Shown: piece after piece, positions 7,826 through 16,852 of the stretch
How the letters are laid out: the number at the start of each line of letters is the position of its first letter
Numbering within the stretch: the first letter of the stretch is position 1
Source of the DNA: JBBDLF01 sp040879025
Lineage (GTDB): Bacteria; Pseudomonadota; Gammaproteobacteria; Pseudomonadales; Pseudohongiellaceae
DNA length: 64,000 bases
Reading direction: 5' to 3'
Assembly (NCBI GenBank): GCA_040879025.1
Contig: JBBDLF010000039.1
Location: 153,283-217,282, forward strand
The notes under the pieces: model-generated
Told to the model about the DNA's origin: nothing
What the model saw: only the letters and a program-made list of their open reading frames with translations
Databases searched by the model: none
Made by a program: the position numbers and the translations under genes

Positions 7826-9158
7826 CCTGAACCTCAATCAATTGCAGATCTTCGTCAGTATAGGGGAAACCGATACGGTCACCCAGAGTCAATGCCTGTC
7901 TCCCAGTGACCGGCCGATTGTTCAACAATGCTCCCGTTTCGCCGAATTCCACGAAGACATCTTCACCTACCTTGCTGATCCTTCCGAGGGATTCCGGCAA
8001 ACCCCTGACATTCAGCGCGATGCTTCCCGAGGATAAGTGGCTGTCAGCGCCGTTGCGGATATCCACCTGCCGACCCAGGGCAATGGCGCTGTTGCGAAAC
8101 AGAACATGTGTAGGTGGCTGGCTTCCAACAACGTCCGCTTGCCTGGGACGGGTCGCCGGCGCCCGGTTCGCCGGCAATTTCCAAACCAGGTGGGTGGCTT
8201 CGGCCGCGCGAATCAGGCTTTCGTGCCTGGTACATGCCTCCGCCAGATGCGCCGGGGATACGGTTTTGCCGGACAGGTTCAGGAACTCGGCGAGCCCCGG
8301 CAATTCAGCCATTGCATCGGTGAGTACTACTTCGGTATCAGCCGTGACGAGCTTGTCCATCTGGGCGCGAATTCTCCGGTAATGGGGCTCGAGCTTTCCG
8401 ACCACGCTGTCCCAGGACAGTTTGGCCTGATAGGTTTTCTCGCCCGCGTTCAGTTCAAGTGGCAAACTGTTTCCGTGGCGGCTCTGGCTGAGCCAGTGAG
8501 GCAGGGCATTGTACAGCTCCTGTTCCACAGCGGCGCTGTGCTGCGGATTGAAGCGGCACTGCTGGATAAACTGTCCGGTTGTCAGATGGACCATCGCCTC
8601 ATACATGCTGTGCAATCCAACATCGCCAAGCTGCACGACGGACCGCCGTTGCAGTTCCCCCCCTGATTCGGCAAATGTTGTAAGCAGAACCTGGTGAAGC
8701 TGCAAGTCCAGATGCAGCACAGACGGTGATTCCGCCACCATCACCGTCCCCGCCAGCGCCGAGTCGATCATCCCCACGGCCTTGAATGGTGTCTGTCTGA
8801 GAAGACCGAGAATGATAGCCAGTTGTTCTCTGGAAAAACTCCCCGGAACCGCGACAATGACCTCTTGTTCACTCGAGATTTCAGTTTGTTCTGCGACATG
8901 CATCAGGTGCAAATAAGCCAGATCCGCATAATGGCGCGCCACCCGGTTGGCCGGCGAGAAAGGCTCCAGATTCAACTGCGACCAGAATCGGTTGATGATT
9001 CGCGTCGGATTCAGGCGGGTCCGCCGCAACGCAGCTTCTCCCAGTTCCACCTGGTCATTTTCGAGCAGGGCAATACCCGGGCTGATGTGACGAAGCACTC
9101 CCGAATGGTCGATGACGCTCACACCCCGGTCATTTATCTCGATAAGACTGACGCTCAT
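7818..9158 (-). CDS. Actin/Hsp70-like ATPase-fold protein with FHA-like C-terminus
   Basis: 446 residues. The first 320 look like the actin/Hsp70 fold: an N-terminal beta start (SVSLIEINDRGVSVIDHSG), a segment VIVAVPGSFSREQLA that matches the Hsp70 'vPa-F...qR' strand-helix, and MIDSALAG matching the 'ep-AAa' step. The expected second phosphate loop (DLGGGT) is replaced by LDLQLHQ, so ATP hydrolysis may be lost or changed. Residues about 365-446 resemble an FHA fold (SLGRISKVGEDVFV, TGALLNNRPV, LTLGDRIGF), without the usual R...S..H phosphothreonine triad. The start codon overlaps the end of the MotA-like gene (ATGA). It probably provides a cytoplasmic regulatory subunit for the channel complex (inference). 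Confidence 0.7.
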   Translation of the reverse strand: MSVSLIEINDRGVSVIDHSGVLRHISPGIALLENDQVELGEAALRRTRLNPTRIINRFWSQLNLEPFSPANRVARHYADLAYLHLMHVAEQTEISSEQEVIVAVPGSFSREQLAIILGLLRQTPFKAVGMIDSALAGTVMVAESPSVLHLDLQLHQVLLTTFAESGGELQRRSVVQLGDVGLHSMYEAMVHLTTGQFIQQCRFNPQHSAAVEQELYNALPHWLSQSRHGNSLPLELNAGEKTYQAKLSWDSVVGKLEPHYRRIRAQMDKLVTADTEVVLTDAMAELPGLAEFLNLSGKTVSPAHLAEACTRHESLIRAAEATHLVWKLPANRAPATRPRQADVVGSQPPTHVLFRNSAIALGRQVDIRNGADSHLSSGSIALNVRGLPESLGRISKVGEDVFVEFGETGALLNNRPVTGRQALTLGDRIGFPYTDEDLQLIEVQDV

Positions 9159-9970
9159 GAACTGACGTATCTCTCCGGTACCTGAAGATGCCTGACCAGG
9201 TACTCATCACAATAATTCTGGGTGTCCAGCACCAGCCGATCCTGCAGTAACTGTAACTGGTGCAGCAAAAACATCAGCAGAATACTCACTACCAGCGCCA
9301 CAAAGGTGGAATTAAACGCAACGCCGAGGCTTTCCGTCATGCCGAAGATATCCCCGCTCTGCGCCTGATAGGCCTGACCCAGCGCCGTACCAATACCGCG
9401 CACGGTGCCAAGAAAGCCGATCGACGGAATCGCCCAGGCGATATAACGCACAATGGTCAGCTCTGTTTCGAGCCGGTCGCCCTCATTCTCCAGATTGTCC
9501 CTGATCGTACCAGCGACATCCTGGATGCTTCCGGTGTTGTAGAATCGACGTAATCCGGTGAGCAGCGCACGGGGTAACAGGTAATTCCGTTCTCGTTCCG
9601 GCAGTGCTTCCACCGGCCTGGCAAAATTTTTGGCGTCCTCCGGAAGGATGCTGGTGCCTTCGGATATCTGTATCAGGTTGCGTTCCAGCAGGCGGCGTTC
9701 GCGCAGTGTCCTGTGGGTTTTCAATCCAATTATCGACAGCGCCCAGAAGAACAGAATGATGCAGGTTTCCTGCTCAAAATCCTTGAGAATTACATAAACT
9801 GATCGGTCAGGAATATAGTTTTCGTCCTGCTCCAGAAGCGCATACTGCTGCTGCTGAATCACTTCGGCATTGGGCCTCACCACCGCCACATAAACCGCGT
9901 GAACCAGAATAACAGCAATGATCAAAGCAAAAATCTGATAGGTGACTTCCGAGAGTAAACCCTGTTTCAT
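9155..9970 (-). CDS. MotA/TolQ/ExbB-family proton-channel protein
   Basis: 271 residues with four predicted membrane segments: about 12-31, 72-90, 170-192 and 214-238. The third contains the family signature SIGFLGTVRGIGTALGQAY, the core of the MotA_ExbB domain, and the fourth is VALVVSILLMFLL. Between segments 2 and 3 lies a cytoplasmic loop of about 80 residues, as in TolQ/ExbB. Family members form a pentamer around two copies of a single-pass partner and turn ion flow into movement. The natural partners here are the two vWA proteins encoded two and three genes downstream, whose membrane helix carries an Asp. No exbD, tolR or motB is adjacent. Confidence 0.85.
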   Translation of the reverse strand: MKQGLLSEVTYQIFALIIAVILVHAVYVAVVRPNAEVIQQQQYALLEQDENYIPDRSVYVILKDFEQETCIILFFWALSIIGLKTHRTLRERRLLERNLIQISEGTSILPEDAKNFARPVEALPERERNYLLPRALLTGLRRFYNTGSIQDVAGTIRDNLENEGDRLETELTIVRYIAWAIPSIGFLGTVRGIGTALGQAYQAQSGDIFGMTESLGVAFNSTFVALVVSILLMFLLHQLQLLQDRLVLDTQNYCDEYLVRHLQVPERYVSS

Positions 9971-10058
9971 TCAATCGCCCTTTTATTCGATCGTAGTTCA
10001 TCCCGGGGTCCTGGAGAGCCGGAATCGATCCTCGCGGCCGCGCCCGGCGGGGAATGAA

Positions 10059-10397
10059 TTATATGTCCACCGGGAAGGAGACCCCAAGGTCCTGGGATAT
10101 CTGTTCTGACGGGATAAAGCGCCCGAATGCGCCAGGTTCCTGTTCTTCGTCGTCCTGGCTCTCTTGTTCCAGGGCTTGTGCCTGCTGTTCTTCTTCCTGC
10201 GCCGCATCCTCGTCCGCCCCGTCTGGATCCTGTTGTTCGGGATCCGGCTCCTGGTTTACCGGTGAGGCGGCTGCTGTCGCACCATCGGGTTCCCCGTTCG
10301 TGGCGGACTGCGGTCCGGGATTGTCGGCCGCCGTTGCCATACCACACAATAATCCGGCGAAAACCAGGCCGGTGAATACCAAGCAACGGGATGTCAT
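10059..10397 (-). CDS. Small acidic secreted protein, unknown function
   Basis: Not recognised. 112 residues: a signal peptide of about 23 residues (GLLCGMATAAD, cleavage probably after ATA-A) and a very acidic, low-complexity middle rich in Glu, Gln, Asp and Pro (EEEQQAQALEQESQDDEEQE), ending in FGRFIPSEQISQDLGVSFPVDI. The start lies 3 bp after the stop of the PEGA/FGE-like gene and its ribosome site is embedded in that gene's end (GAGGAATAGGACATG), so the two are probably coupled. The middle is likely disordered; the conserved-looking tail may be the binding part. Followed by 88 bp and then the MotA-like gene. Confidence 0.65.
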   Translation of the reverse strand: MTSRCLVFTGLVFAGLLCGMATAADNPGPQSATNGEPDGATAAASPVNQEPDPEQQDPDGADEDAAQEEEQQAQALEQESQDDEEQEPGAFGRFIPSEQISQDLGVSFPVDI

Positions 10398-10400
10398 GTC

Positions 10401-12479
10401 CTATTCCTCAAGGTATCGGGCAATCCGGAATCCCAGGTCCTGTCTTGGCTCTACGCCAAAATCCCTGAACGACAGACGCAGTTCGGTCAACGCGCCATGA
10501 GCCCAACTCGAACCGCGTATGGTGTGAAACTCCCCCGCATCCGGACCCAGGGGATCGACTTCGGCGTCGTCGCCGATAACACCGACTGAACCGTAGAAAT
10601 CATGAACCCACTCCGCGACGTTTCCCGCCAGATCGTGGATGTCTTTATGGTTCGCAGGGAACGTGCCCACATTGGCTGTACCCAGAAAATTATCCTGATA
10701 GCCCTGGATGACTTCGCCAAGAAAACCGGCGGTGGACATGTCAGCAAAATTTCCGGACTGTGCCGGAGGTGGTAGCTGGTCGCCCCAGGGATAGCGCCTG
10801 GTGTTGCCGTCATCATCAACACGGGCGACCCAGGCCCATTCCGCCTCTGTCGGCAACCGGTAGCCGGTGGCAGCAGGATTGAACCCGGTCACTTCCCCGT
10901 TTTCCACATTGTAGAACAAGGGCAACGACTCACGCTCACTCAGCCAGTTGCAGAACAAGGCGGCATCCTGCCAACCGACCTGAACCACCGGTTGCTGCGG
11001 CAAATCCAGGGACGAGCCTCGCAGGGTCCCTGACGAATGCTGACTTCTGAATTCCCGGAATTCAGCATTGGTAACTTCATTGACCGCCATATAGAACGGT
11101 TTTTCCAGAACAATGTTCCGCAGGGTCTCGTTGGGGCGCCGACCGGGCTCTCGCCGTGATGCCCCCATTGTGAATTCGCCGGGATAAAACAGTTTGAGCT
11201 TCTGCCCGACCGCCGTGGTAATTACCGGTTCAATCTGTTCAAGCCTGGCTTCTTCGACAGTTTGCAGGGTAACCCGCAGTTGCTGGTCAAGCCCCGGTCG
11301 GGAAGTAAATTCCGTCGTATAGGGCACATAGCCTCGCTTGCGGATTTCAACAGTCTGGCTGGCGGCCATGAGTTCCAGGGGCTGATCGGCCGGCCCCCGA
11401 TATTGGCCGTTGACATAAACCTCCGCGTCTTCAGGCTGCACCGCCAGATTGACCTGCGTCATTATGGGATCCAGTGGCAGGGTGACGCCACGCTCCTCGC
11501 CCGAGGCCGTCTGCAAGGTGGTCGTGGCGGCTTCATACCCGTTCTTGAATAGCGCAACCGTATGTTGGGCATCAGGCTGCAACGCAACCTGTAGCGGAGT
11601 CTGACCACGAAATTCCCCGTTGATGGTAACGCCGGCGCCGGTCGGCACCGATTGAATGAATACCAGTCCATCCGCAGGCTCCAGTTCGACATCGGGTAAC
11701 GACAGGTCTTCGCCCGCGGATATCTCGATGTGATCCTGCCACGCCTTGTGGCCGGCGAGCCTGATTGTAATTTCACGGTCTCCCTGCAACAGCTCGGCAG
11801 TCAGCGGTGTGCTCCCGGCGGCTTCGCCATCCACCAGCACTTCCGCCCCGGACGGGGAACTGCTCAGGTTGACCACTGCCCAGGCCGGGTCGAGATTGAC
11901 CTCCTCGTTCTGTTCAATAGTACGGCCCTCTATTTCTATCTGCTTTCTAAAGGAAAGATACCTGGCGCTTTCAATTGTCAGCTCATGAGTCCCGGGTTCG
12001 ATTTGCAGCCCTGACAACGGAGTGGTTCCCACGTCTACCGCGTCGATCAATACCCGCGCGCCCTCAACCCCGCCTGTCGAAACATTGAGTACGCCGGGCA
12101 GTTTGCGCATTGCAAACCGGTGGGTTTGCGACTGGTCTGACGACACCAGCAGGCGTTCGTCGGTATCGTAGTAGCCTTCATTACCCAGGGCTATCTCATA
12201 CATTCCTGGACGCATCAGGTAACGCTGCCCGATCCTGATTGCCGGGCCACCCTCAATGGAAACTTCCGCGGTAATCGGTTCGGCGTCAATGTAGACCGAC
12301 CTGGCCGTGAGAATGAACCAGCCGGCAACACCGGATGCGAACAGGAAAACGGCAACGAACACATGAATCCAGCGCAGCCGGAATTTGAAATCGGGACCAG
12401 ATTTCCTGTTGGGAGTGAAATCGATGGGAACGATAGGGTCGGTTGCCCCGCCAACGTTGCTGTCGTTTTGACTAACCAT
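10401..12479 (-). CDS. PEGA-repeat membrane protein with formylglycine-enzyme-like (SUMF1) domain
   Basis: 692 residues. One membrane helix at about 37-57 (FVAVFLFASGVAGWFIL) puts the rest in the periplasm. Residues about 60-410 hold a series of PEGA-type beta repeats, visible as recurring blocks such as GTTPLSGLQIEPGTHELTI, GSTPLTAELLQGDREITI, GQTPLQVALQPDAQHTVAL and GPADQPLELMAASQTVEI. Residues about 430-690 are an FGE-sulfatase/EgtB-type domain: FTMGASRREPGRRPNE, PFYMAVNEVTNAEFREF, GYRLPTEAEWAWVAR, NVAEWVHDF, RGSSW. The domain lacks an obvious paired-cysteine active site at its end, so it is probably a binding module rather than an oxidase. It likely acts as a wall- or glycan-facing scaffold of the envelope complex. 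Confidence 0.8.
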   Translation of the reverse strand: MVSQNDSNVGGATDPIVPIDFTPNRKSGPDFKFRLRWIHVFVAVFLFASGVAGWFILTARSVYIDAEPITAEVSIEGGPAIRIGQRYLMRPGMYEIALGNEGYYDTDERLLVSSDQSQTHRFAMRKLPGVLNVSTGGVEGARVLIDAVDVGTTPLSGLQIEPGTHELTIESARYLSFRKQIEIEGRTIEQNEEVNLDPAWAVVNLSSSPSGAEVLVDGEAAGSTPLTAELLQGDREITIRLAGHKAWQDHIEISAGEDLSLPDVELEPADGLVFIQSVPTGAGVTINGEFRGQTPLQVALQPDAQHTVALFKNGYEAATTTLQTASGEERGVTLPLDPIMTQVNLAVQPEDAEVYVNGQYRGPADQPLELMAASQTVEIRKRGYVPYTTEFTSRPGLDQQLRVTLQTVEEARLEQIEPVITTAVGQKLKLFYPGEFTMGASRREPGRRPNETLRNIVLEKPFYMAVNEVTNAEFREFRSQHSSGTLRGSSLDLPQQPVVQVGWQDAALFCNWLSERESLPLFYNVENGEVTGFNPAATGYRLPTEAEWAWVARVDDDGNTRRYPWGDQLPPPAQSGNFADMSTAGFLGEVIQGYQDNFLGTANVGTFPANHKDIHDLAGNVAEWVHDFYGSVGVIGDDAEVDPLGPDAGEFHTIRGSSWAHGALTELRLSFRDFGVEPRQDLGFRIARYLEE

Positions 12480-12483
12480 GCTG

Positions 12484-14019
12484 TTAGCGCCCCGTACTGG
12501 CTATAACTCTTTCATCGCATTGCACGATAACCGCTTCAGGGGTCTGACCAAATCCAACGACAAATTCTTCGCGTACATCGCGATATCCCCTGCGTGTGCC
12601 AACCGCCACATAGCGTCCCGGCTTGAGTGGCACCAGTTGCTCCTGGAACTCTCCCAGGTCATAGGTACGCAACAGGGTTACACTGGTTTCGTTGTTTGAT
12701 ACGAATGCGACGTTGACCGGTTCCTGGGCTTCGGTCAGCAGGCCCTCCAGCTCTGCCAGTTGAGTGCTGAGTCGCGGCCCCGGATTCTCGATAGCCTTCC
12801 CGGTGTAATAGACATCCAGGGTCTCATTGAACACGTCTTCATCGTTAAAGCGGTCAGGGTTGTCAATGGCGTAACTCAGCAAGCGATCAAGCTGGTTGCG
12901 CTTTTGCGCATGATCCAGACCATTCACCGCGAACACAACATTGGAATCTATTTCCAGAGCCCCCTCGTAGGCTGCGATGGCATCCTGCCAAGCTTCGCTG
13001 TCCTCCGCACTGAGAGCCTTCTGGCGGTGTCGGGCAATGGCAGCCGCGGCAACTTCATTTTCCGTTTGGGAGATCGCCGCCTGAGCCTGGGTGTTATTGA
13101 CTCCCATCGCCAGCGCATCTTCGAAAGCGGCGATGGCCTGTTCCGGCTGATCCTGCTGCAGAAGTGCATACCCTGCCGACATGGCACCGGAAAACTCCCG
13201 TTGCGCAATGGCGTCATTGACTTCAGCCAGCAGCGCTGTCGCGGATTCATGGTAGCCGTCCAGATTGACCGCCTGGCGGTACAGTTCCCTGGCGGCACCC
13301 AGGTCGCCGTCTTCATACAAGGTCGCCGCCTCGGCCAGCAATCCGTTCACGTTTTCCAGAGTCTCCGCCCGGCCTTTGCCAATGGCGGCTCGTTCATTGT
13401 CGGGGTCCAGTATCAGCGCGAGATTGAAATTCTCCAGGGCCGTATCATCGTCATTATCCGCCAACGCGGTCTCGCCATCGCGAAGGCGCCGCTCCAGAAT
13501 TTGTGGGACACCTTCCATTACCGAAGCCATGGCGTTGCGACTCGCCTCATAATGCTCTCTGGCGGCAATGAAATCCTGGGTTCGGTATGCCTCGTCGCCA
13601 ACCGCGGCCTGCTCCAGCGCTTCGTCATAAATGTCGCCGCCCCACACTTCAACTTCCTTGAGGTCGAGTTCCCCCTGAATTTCCAGCAATTCGGCCAGCA
13701 CAGCCTGGGCTTCCTGGCGTTGCGCGGCACGCTGGGCTTCCTGAAAGGGAGAGATTGTGGTTTCCTGTGAGGCTTGCGGGGCCGGCGCGCTTACCTGCAC
13801 TGTCTCCGGACGGGGTGTCAGGGGTAATTCATACCGGGAAACGACTCCAGGCAGTATGAAGATCACCGCCAGGGCAATGATCAGCAGGCAAGCGAGACCC
13901 ATCCAGATCCATACCGGAGGCCGATCCTGCACAAACCGGCTGTGCATATCGGAGGCGGGTGCCGATGTCTGGAAATTGTCCTCAACCGGCTCTGTTTTCT
14001 CGTACTTTTCTTCAGACAT
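12484..14019 (-). CDS. Membrane-anchored TPR-rich protein
   Basis: 511 residues from the ATG at 14019 (MSEEKYEKTEP); the longer frame to 14055 starts with an unlikely peptide. A cytoplasmic tail of about 34 residues precedes one membrane helix (IWMGLACLLIIALAVIFIL, about 38-56). The periplasmic part is built from TPR-like helical pairs (about 130-400: NLALILDPDNERAAIGKGRA, ATLYEDGDLGAARELYRQAV, AIAAFEDALAMGV, AIAAYEGALEIDSN). The last 100 residues are a beta-type tail (EQLVPLKPGRYVAVGTRRGY) reminiscent of a PEGA unit. It ends 4 bp before the PEGA/FGE-like gene and shares its topology, so the two probably work side by side as scaffolds. Confidence 0.75.
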   Translation of the reverse strand: MSEEKYEKTEPVEDNFQTSAPASDMHSRFVQDRPPVWIWMGLACLLIIALAVIFILPGVVSRYELPLTPRPETVQVSAPAPQASQETTISPFQEAQRAAQRQEAQAVLAELLEIQGELDLKEVEVWGGDIYDEALEQAAVGDEAYRTQDFIAAREHYEASRNAMASVMEGVPQILERRLRDGETALADNDDDTALENFNLALILDPDNERAAIGKGRAETLENVNGLLAEAATLYEDGDLGAARELYRQAVNLDGYHESATALLAEVNDAIAQREFSGAMSAGYALLQQDQPEQAIAAFEDALAMGVNNTQAQAAISQTENEVAAAAIARHRQKALSAEDSEAWQDAIAAYEGALEIDSNVVFAVNGLDHAQKRNQLDRLLSYAIDNPDRFNDEDVFNETLDVYYTGKAIENPGPRLSTQLAELEGLLTEAQEPVNVAFVSNNETSVTLLRTYDLGEFQEQLVPLKPGRYVAVGTRRGYRDVREEFVVGFGQTPEAVIVQCDERVIASTGR

Positions 14020-14090
14020 AGGGCTATCTTGGAACCAGGTGAATTCAAAAATCAAATGCCACGGTTAAATTTTGAAGCAGGGCCGGCAGA

Positions 14091-15266
14091 TCAGGACTCT
14101 CCCGTTTCAACGGCGTAGATGTCTGCCAGGATTTCACGCCACTGGTCGTATTGCTCTTCGACCGTGCCGGTGAGAGTAATCGTTCGATCGTCCAGACTGA
14201 TTACGTTCGGCGCCACTTCACTTTCCAGAGAATCTCCCAACTCTTCCAGGGCCTGGGTGTGAATTCTTGCCTCTGCCAGTTTGTCAAAACCACTCTTGAT
14301 TACATAGGCTCCCGCGCCGACTCCGACCGCGCCACCGTTCTGCATGGCGTAGTTTCCGGATGTCGCGGCGGCAATACCGCCAAGAACCACCGCCGTGCCG
14401 GTGATAAAGCGGCGCCTCGCGGAAGTCTCGAGTTCCCGTAGTTCAATGGTCTCGTGGTAACTCTGTTCCCGCCACGAGTCGTACGGCAGCTTCATCTGCC
14501 GCGCGTAGGTCGCGTAATAGTCCTGCACGGTGTCGATAAACATGTAATCGCGTTCGCGAATGGTCTGGATTCGTTCCAGCAATGGATCATTGGCCGCCGG
14601 CAATCTGTTGACCTGATAGATTCCGTCCCGGTCCTGGCTGAGATAGCCGTCGAAGGCCCGGGGTGCGAACCGTTGCGCAAACAGAACCTGGGAGACCGCG
14701 CGAATTTCCGTGATCTCACTGTCGGTGACATTGTCCTTGCGGAACGCCAGCAGATCATTGGCAATGGTGTTATACATTACCTGGAAGGGGTCGTTTAACT
14801 TGCGTTGGCTCTGGTCATAATTGAACTCGCTGATCACCTCGCGATATTCGCGCGTGTACCATTGCTCGCCGGTGGAATCGCTTACCGTGACGCGCATGGT
14901 CATCGCTTCGCCATTGGATTCAAGTATGGTGCCATCCACATGCAGGTCCATGGCGCCGGTTTCGTTGGGAAGCACACGTACGATTCCCCAATTGCCTGAC
15001 CGCTGCAGGGTTTCTGCCAGCAGGAACGACGCGTAGCGGGATTCCGCCAGACGAACCTGATGATTGGTGAGCTCCTCGTCGTCGCTGGAAAGCTCATCCA
15101 GGCCCGGATCAAAGACAGCCACTCCGATATCAAGCAGCAAATCTTCACTAAGGTATTGTCCGTCCTGAATAACCTGCGTGTAGGAAGTGCTTTTCACTAC
15201 CTTGGTCGAGCATGAGGTTATTCCGAGCAACAATACGGAAAATCCTATCAAGATGCGTACTGTCAT
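14091..15266 (-). CDS. Predicted lipoprotein with glycine-rich helix and BON-like tail
   Basis: Not recognised. 391 residues with a signal peptide and lipobox GITSC. The first 130 residues after the lipobox include LLDIGVAVFDPGLD, a pattern seen in lipoproteins with a beta-sandwich that assemble on envelope complexes. Near residues 285-325 there is a glycine-rich hydrophobic stretch (GTAVVLGGIAAATSG and GGAVGVGAGAYVI) that could insert into a membrane. The end (ISLDDRTITLTGTVEEQYDQ) looks like one BON-type unit, a phospholipid-binding fold. Lies 71 bp before the TPR gene in the envelope run. Family assignment is uncertain. Confidence 0.65.
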   Translation of the reverse strand: MTVRILIGFSVLLLGITSCSTKVVKSTSYTQVIQDGQYLSEDLLLDIGVAVFDPGLDELSSDDEELTNHQVRLAESRYASFLLAETLQRSGNWGIVRVLPNETGAMDLHVDGTILESNGEAMTMRVTVSDSTGEQWYTREYREVISEFNYDQSQRKLNDPFQVMYNTIANDLLAFRKDNVTDSEITEIRAVSQVLFAQRFAPRAFDGYLSQDRDGIYQVNRLPAANDPLLERIQTIRERDYMFIDTVQDYYATYARQMKLPYDSWREQSYHETIELRELETSARRRFITGTAVVLGGIAAATSGNYAMQNGGAVGVGAGAYVIKSGFDKLAEARIHTQALEELGDSLESEVAPNVISLDDRTITLTGTVEEQYDQWREILADIYAVETGES

Positions 15267-15301
15267 TTTCTTTACCGCCTTATCCTTTACCGGTTCGCCA
15301 C

Positions 15302-16483
15302 CTAGTCTTCGATCAGACCCGTATAGCGCCGGTATTCATCCCACAGTCTTTCCCGCAATTCGGGGTCCGGCTCATTCATGGCCGCTTCCCTTATTTGTCG
15401 TGCGACCACGTCGTCGTTGAGACCACTTGGTATATCTTCAGGTGGCGGGAACGTTTCCGTGCCGCGACCCTCGCCTCCGGCGGTCTGAACGCCCGCCAGA
15501 ACCCCGCCCTGGCCGTTGCCGCCGGGAATGGTCATGGGCTGGTTTCCGCCGCCACCGGCGCCGGTACTGCCGCCACTGCCATCACCTTCTTCCTCTTCGT
15601 CATAAATCAACGCACCCGCCGCATTGCTTTCCGCCTGGGCGCGTTCACGTTCCGCGAGAATGCGGCCATCGAAAACTTCATAACCCTGTCTGAGTCGCCC
15701 ATCGAGGATTGCCACCTGCTCCTGGCTGGTAGTTGCGCTGGTACCGCGGCCCGAACTGGTGGCGCCTGTGCCTGTGCCTGCGTCGGAACCTGACGCGGAA
15801 GCAGTGGCGGCTCCGGCCGAATCTGACCCGAACGTGCCATCCGGTAGTGTATCGAGGGAGTAATCCCCCCCGTTGCCGGAACTGCCTGCTCCCGCCGTCG
15901 TACTGCGCGCGCCGCTGTCGCTGCCTGATGAATCAGAACCGGAGGACCCCGTTTGACTTCCCGGCGGATTACCCCCTGTCCCAGGCAGGTTGCCGCCTGA
16001 AACAACCGTACCGGTGCCGCTCGAAGTCGAACCGGAGCTGCCCGCGGTTTGTGTACTGCCTCCCTGGGGACTGCCCTGGGGACTGGAGTTGCCTGAACTG
16101 CTTGAACTGGACGACGAAGACGACGTTGACGAGGGAAATGAGCCGGTATCACCCTGGCTGGACGAGGGTGTGCTCGGGAACGGGCTCGAGGAACCGCTCT
16201 GGCTGGACGACGGCGTACTTGGGATCGAGCTGGGCGAACTGCTCTGGCTGCTCGACGAGGGTGTGCTCGGGAACGGGCTGGAACTGCTGCTCGAACTGCT
16301 CGAAGGCGACGGGGGTGATGGCAACCCTGCAGAACTGGACGACGAAGACGACGAAGACGATGACGATGAACTCGGCATACTTGTGGAACTGGAGCTCTGT
16401 TGCTGGCTGGATGACTCGCAGGCGACCAGCACCAGAGCCAGGCCTCCCGCGCTCAGGTATTTGAACAGGTTTTCAGTTTTCAT
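15302..16483 (-). CDS. Polyserine low-complexity lipoprotein
   Basis: Not recognised. About 393 residues from the ATG at 16483, which has a GGGGG ribosome site at good spacing; an ATG two codons upstream is possible. Signal peptide with lipobox LVAC. Residues about 22-130 are serine runs with Pro, including repeated blocks of the form FPSTPSSSQ; residues 130-270 are a Gly/Ser/Thr-rich linker. The ordered part is short: about 270-310 (QVAILDGRLRQGYEVFDG, EREREQ-like helix) and the last 50 residues (DDVVARQIREAAMNEPDP...RRYTGLIED). The polyserine stretch probably forms a flexible tether from the outer membrane. 35 bp before the next lipoprotein gene, so likely the same transcript. Confidence 0.7.
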   Translation of the reverse strand: MKTENLFKYLSAGGLALVLVACESSSQQQSSSSTSMPSSSSSSSSSSSSSSAGLPSPPSPSSSSSSSSSPFPSTPSSSSQSSSPSSIPSTPSSSQSGSSSPFPSTPSSSQGDTGSFPSSTSSSSSSSSSSGNSSPQGSPQGGSTQTAGSSGSTSSGTGTVVSGGNLPGTGGNPPGSQTGSSGSDSSGSDSGARSTTAGAGSSGNGGDYSLDTLPDGTFGSDSAGAATASASGSDAGTGTGATSSGRGTSATTSQEQVAILDGRLRQGYEVFDGRILAERERAQAESNAAGALIYDEEEEGDGSGGSTGAGGGGNQPMTIPGGNGQGGVLAGVQTAGGEGRGTETFPPPEDIPSGLNDDVVARQIREAAMNEPDPELRERLWDEYRRYTGLIED

Positions 16484-16852
16484 CTGCATATGCCCCCGGC
16501 CTGTTTATGTCTCGTGATGCGGTCAGGCTCGCCGTGGTTGATAATTGACCCCGATTTTAACTATCTAACGATATTCCAGACTTTCGGCGCAATTTGCTGC
16601 AATTAGTCGCAGAAAAGGGCTGGGCGACGGTCTGACCCGTCCTGTCTATTCTATCCTTCTTCCTGTCCATGCGCCGGTCTATCGTACTATTTATCGCAGG
16701 ATTCCGCCGAAATCCACTGCAATGTGGCGCTGCGCCGCCTGCATTTTCTCATTTTCCCTCGCAATCGCTTAATCAGCCCTTAACAGGACCGCGCCGACGG
16801 GATCAAACTTCTGACAGGTACTGAAAATAGGTCTGATACCAACGCAGCAGGA
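16484..16852. other. Intergenic region, 369 bp, upstream of the polyserine lipoprotein
   Basis: Lies between the end of the TonB-C-like gene and the start of the polyserine gene, both on the minus strand. No open frame with a plausible protein and no strong hairpin was found. On the minus strand a weak promoter-like pair TTGCGC and TTAGAT with an 18 bp spacer occurs near 16600-16570, so a second promoter for the lower envelope genes is possible but not well supported. Confidence 0.3.

Noticed and set aside
12760..13770. 336-codon plus-strand frame
   Set aside because: Antisense to the TPR protein, which has repeat and membrane features.
15733..16517. Two long plus-strand frames opposite the polyserine gene
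   Set aside because: They are by-products of repetitive serine codons; the minus frame has a signal peptide, lipobox and ribosome site.
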